In this document: one piece after another, positions 62,461-64,000 of the stretch
How the letters are laid out: each line of letters starts with the position of its first letter
Numbering within the stretch: the first letter of the stretch is position 1
Assembly (NCBI GenBank): GCA_963710725.1
Contig: CAVQBJ010000008.1
Span: 1,240,001 to 1,304,000, forward strand
Length of the DNA: 64,000 bases
DNA from: CAVQBJ01 sp963710725
GTDB lineage: Bacteria; Actinomycetota; Thermoleophilia; Solirubrobacterales; Solirubrobacteraceae
Reading direction: 5' to 3'
Made by a program: the position numbers and the translations under genes
The notes under the pieces: generated by a model
What the model was told of the DNA's origin: nothing
Seen by the model: only the letters and a program-made list of their open reading frames with translations
The model's database searches: none

Positions 62461-64000
62461 CCGAGCCTGACTCGGGCTTGCGTCGCCACAGCGGCTCCCG
62501 CCCAGGCGGTTGGCTTGGAGCTTCGCGTAGCGTCAGCGGCCCGATCGGCAGCACCGTCGGCTTGCCGGTCGACAGCGTGACGGCCGTGTCGTCGTGGGTG
62601 ATCTCGAGCGGCGGCCCGCTCACGAGCGTGTAGATCGCCCGTTCGCGGCGGATCTCCACCGAGATCCGCCGCTCCCGGAAGCTGACCCGTAGCACCATCC
62701 GGGTCAGGGCCTGAGGCAGCCGCGGCTTGAAGCTGAGCGCTCCGCCACGGTGGCGCATCCCGCCGAACCCGCCGACCGCGGCGATCCAGGCGCCCGCCAG
62801 CGCCGCGATGTGGACCCCGTCGCGCGTGTTGCGCTCGAGGTCGTCGAGGTCCATCAGCGCCGCCTCGCGGTAGTAATCGTAGGCGAGCTCGAGGTGTCCG
62901 ACCTCGGCGGCGACGATCGCCTGAGTACAGGCCGACAGCGATGAGTCGCGCACGGTGAGGGGCTCGTAGTAGTCGAAGTTGCGCAGCTTCTCCTCGTCGG
63001 TGAACGCATCGCCGCAGACGACGAGCGCCAGCACGAGGTCGGCCTGCTTGACGACCTGCTTGCGGTACAGCTGCAGGTAGGGGAAGTTGAGCAGCAGCGG
63101 ATACTGATCGGGGCTCGTCGACGCGAAGGGCCACACCTCGTGCTGGGTGAAGGAGCCGTCCTGGGAGTGGACCCCGCGCTGCTCGTCGTAGGGGATGAGC
63201 ATCGCGGTCGCGGCATCGCGCCACGAGGCGGTCTCCTCGTCGTCGACGCCAAGTGCGGCCGCCAGGTCGGGGTGGCGATCGGCGGCCGCCGCCGCCTCGC
63301 GCAGATTACGCTGCGCCATCAGGTTCGTGTAGACGTTGTTATCGACGAGCGCGCTGTACTCGTCGGGGCCGGTGACGCCGTCGATGCGGAAGGCGCCGGC
63401 GGGATCGTGGTGGCCGAGCGAGCGCCACAGCCGCGCCGTCTCGACGAGCAGCTCCACGCCGACCTCACGCTCGAACTGGTCGTCGTCGGTGGCGGATCGA
63501 TAGCGGATCGCCGCATCGGCGACGGCGGCGTTGATGTGGAAGGCCGCGGAGCCCGCCGGCCAGTAGGCCGAGCATTCGTGGCCGTGAATCGTTCGCCAGG
63601 GGAACGCCGCCCCCTCGAGGCACAGCTGCTTCGCCCGTTCGCGCGCGAGGTCGAGCGTCCGGTGGCGCCAGCGCAGCGCGTCCGACACCGCGTGCGGAGC
63701 CGTGTAGGTCAGCACCGGCAGGACGAACGCCTCGCTGTCCCAGAACGCGTGACCGTCGTAGCCCGGCCCGGTCAGGCCCTTCGCCGCGATCGCGCGCTGC
63801 TCGGCGCGCGCGCCGGCCTGCAGCACGTGGAACAGACCGAAGCGCGTCGCCTGCTGCAGCTCGGCGTCGCCGTCGAGCTCGATGTCCGCGCGCTCCCAGA
63901 AGTCGTCCAGGTAGGCCCGCTGCGCGGCCACCAGACCGTCCCAGCCGGTATGGCGCGCCTCGCTGAGCGCCATCGAGACCTGGTCGCGCACCGCCGGCCC
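62396..64000 (-). CDS. GH65 family glycoside hydrolase/phosphorylase (partial, runs off window)
   Basis: About 535 residues are visible, with the N-terminus outside the window. The catalytic (alpha/alpha)6 part shows HAFWDSEAFVLPVLTYTAPH, GAAFPWRTIHGHECSAYW and the general-acid segment FRIDGVTGPDEYSALVDNNV (Glu in GPDEY). HSQDGSFTQHEVWPF, KQADLVLALVVCGDAFTDEE and the C-terminal beta domain (RLPQALTRMVLRVSFRERRI) follow. GH65 enzymes phosphorolyse or hydrolyse alpha-glucosides such as trehalose, maltose or kojibiose; which one cannot be read here. Cytosolic by lack of a visible signal. Its end overlaps the NTF2-like gene by 65 bases. Confidence 0.9.
   Translation of the reverse strand, partial: GPAVRDQVSMALSEARHTGWDGLVAAQRAYLDDFWERADIELDGDAELQQATRFGLFHVLQAGARAEQRAIAAKGLTGPGYDGHAFWDSEAFVLPVLTYTAPHAVSDALRWRHRTLDLARERAKQLCLEGAAFPWRTIHGHECSAYWPAGSAAFHINAAVADAAIRYRSATDDDQFEREVGVELLVETARLWRSLGHHDPAGAFRIDGVTGPDEYSALVDNNVYTNLMAQRNLREAAAAADRHPDLAAALGVDDEETASWRDAATAMLIPYDEQRGVHSQDGSFTQHEVWPFASTSPDQYPLLLNFPYLQLYRKQVVKQADLVLALVVCGDAFTDEEKLRNFDYYEPLTVRDSSLSACTQAIVAAEVGHLELAYDYYREAALMDLDDLERNTRDGVHIAALAGAWIAAVGGFGGMRHRGGALSFKPRLPQALTRMVLRVSFRERRISVEIRRERAIYTLVSGPPLEITHDDTAVTLSTGKPTVLPIGPLTLREAPSQPPGREPLWRRKPESGSVKASAASAGRPAPPGTTDGTR

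Noticed and set aside
1..64000. CRISPR arrays, insertion sequences, prophage or integrase genes, rRNA
   Set aside because: Scanned for spaced direct repeats, transposase or integrase motifs and rRNA strings; none seen.

Overview
The window is very GC-rich, densely packed DNA from a Gram-positive-type bacterium. It has secreted proteins with ordinary signal peptides, lipoproteins with a lipobox, OmpR-type and ECF regulators, and GTG/TTG starts with ATGA or TGATG gene overlaps. The protein mix fits a high-GC actinobacterium, most likely a Thermoleophilia/Solirubrobacterales-like lineage: many secreted clan GH-A hydrolases, NFPDP lipoproteins, an arylsulfotransferase and an FmdB zinc ribbon. That placement is inference from gene content; no rRNA or other phylogenetic marker is present.

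Layout. 0-7.2 kb: start of a polysaccharide deacetylase-like gene coupled to a family 2 glycosyltransferase (GT2), a secreted GH16 glucanase, a DUF457 membrane hydrolase, a second GT2 and a large secreted repeat protein. 7.4-8.6 kb: a membrane protein and an FmdB zinc ribbon. 8.9-27.3 kb: an exopolysaccharide locus with an initiating sugar-phosphate transferase, five methyltransferases (two FkbM, three class I), three GT4 glycosyltransferases, two Wzy/O-antigen-ligase-like membrane proteins, a Wzx-like flippase, a Wzc-like chain-length tyrosine kinase, a sugar epimerase and a nucleotidyltransferase-fold protein. Together these would build a lipid-linked repeat unit, flip it, polymerise it and control chain length. 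27.4-48 kb: six secreted clan GH-A glycoside hydrolases, interleaved with a third O-antigen-ligase-like gene, a YbhN-type flippase-like protein, a methyltransferase, an ECF sigma factor, a GT-C-like polytopic protein and a small toxin-antitoxin island (40.5-41.7 kb). A c-di-GMP-I-like riboswitch appears to precede one hydrolase. 48.2-52.1 kb: an epimerase and a secreted DUF5648/CBM-like protein ending in two nearly identical tandem domains. 52.1-58.3 kb: a two-component system divergent from a lipoprotein, a peptidoglycan-binding efflux adaptor and a MacB-type ABC exporter. 58.3-64 kb: a secreted Ig-repeat protein, an arylsulfotransferase, an NTF2-like protein and a truncated GH65 enzyme.

Reading-frame integrity varies. 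From 7.4 to 20 kb every gene is open. From about 27 kb many genes change frame, some up to nine times, while keeping family motifs across every change. The two tandem copies at 51.2-52.1 kb show directly that three of these changes are single extra bases. I therefore treat most broken genes as probable consensus indels rather than true pseudogenes, and give merged coordinates with the approximate switch points.
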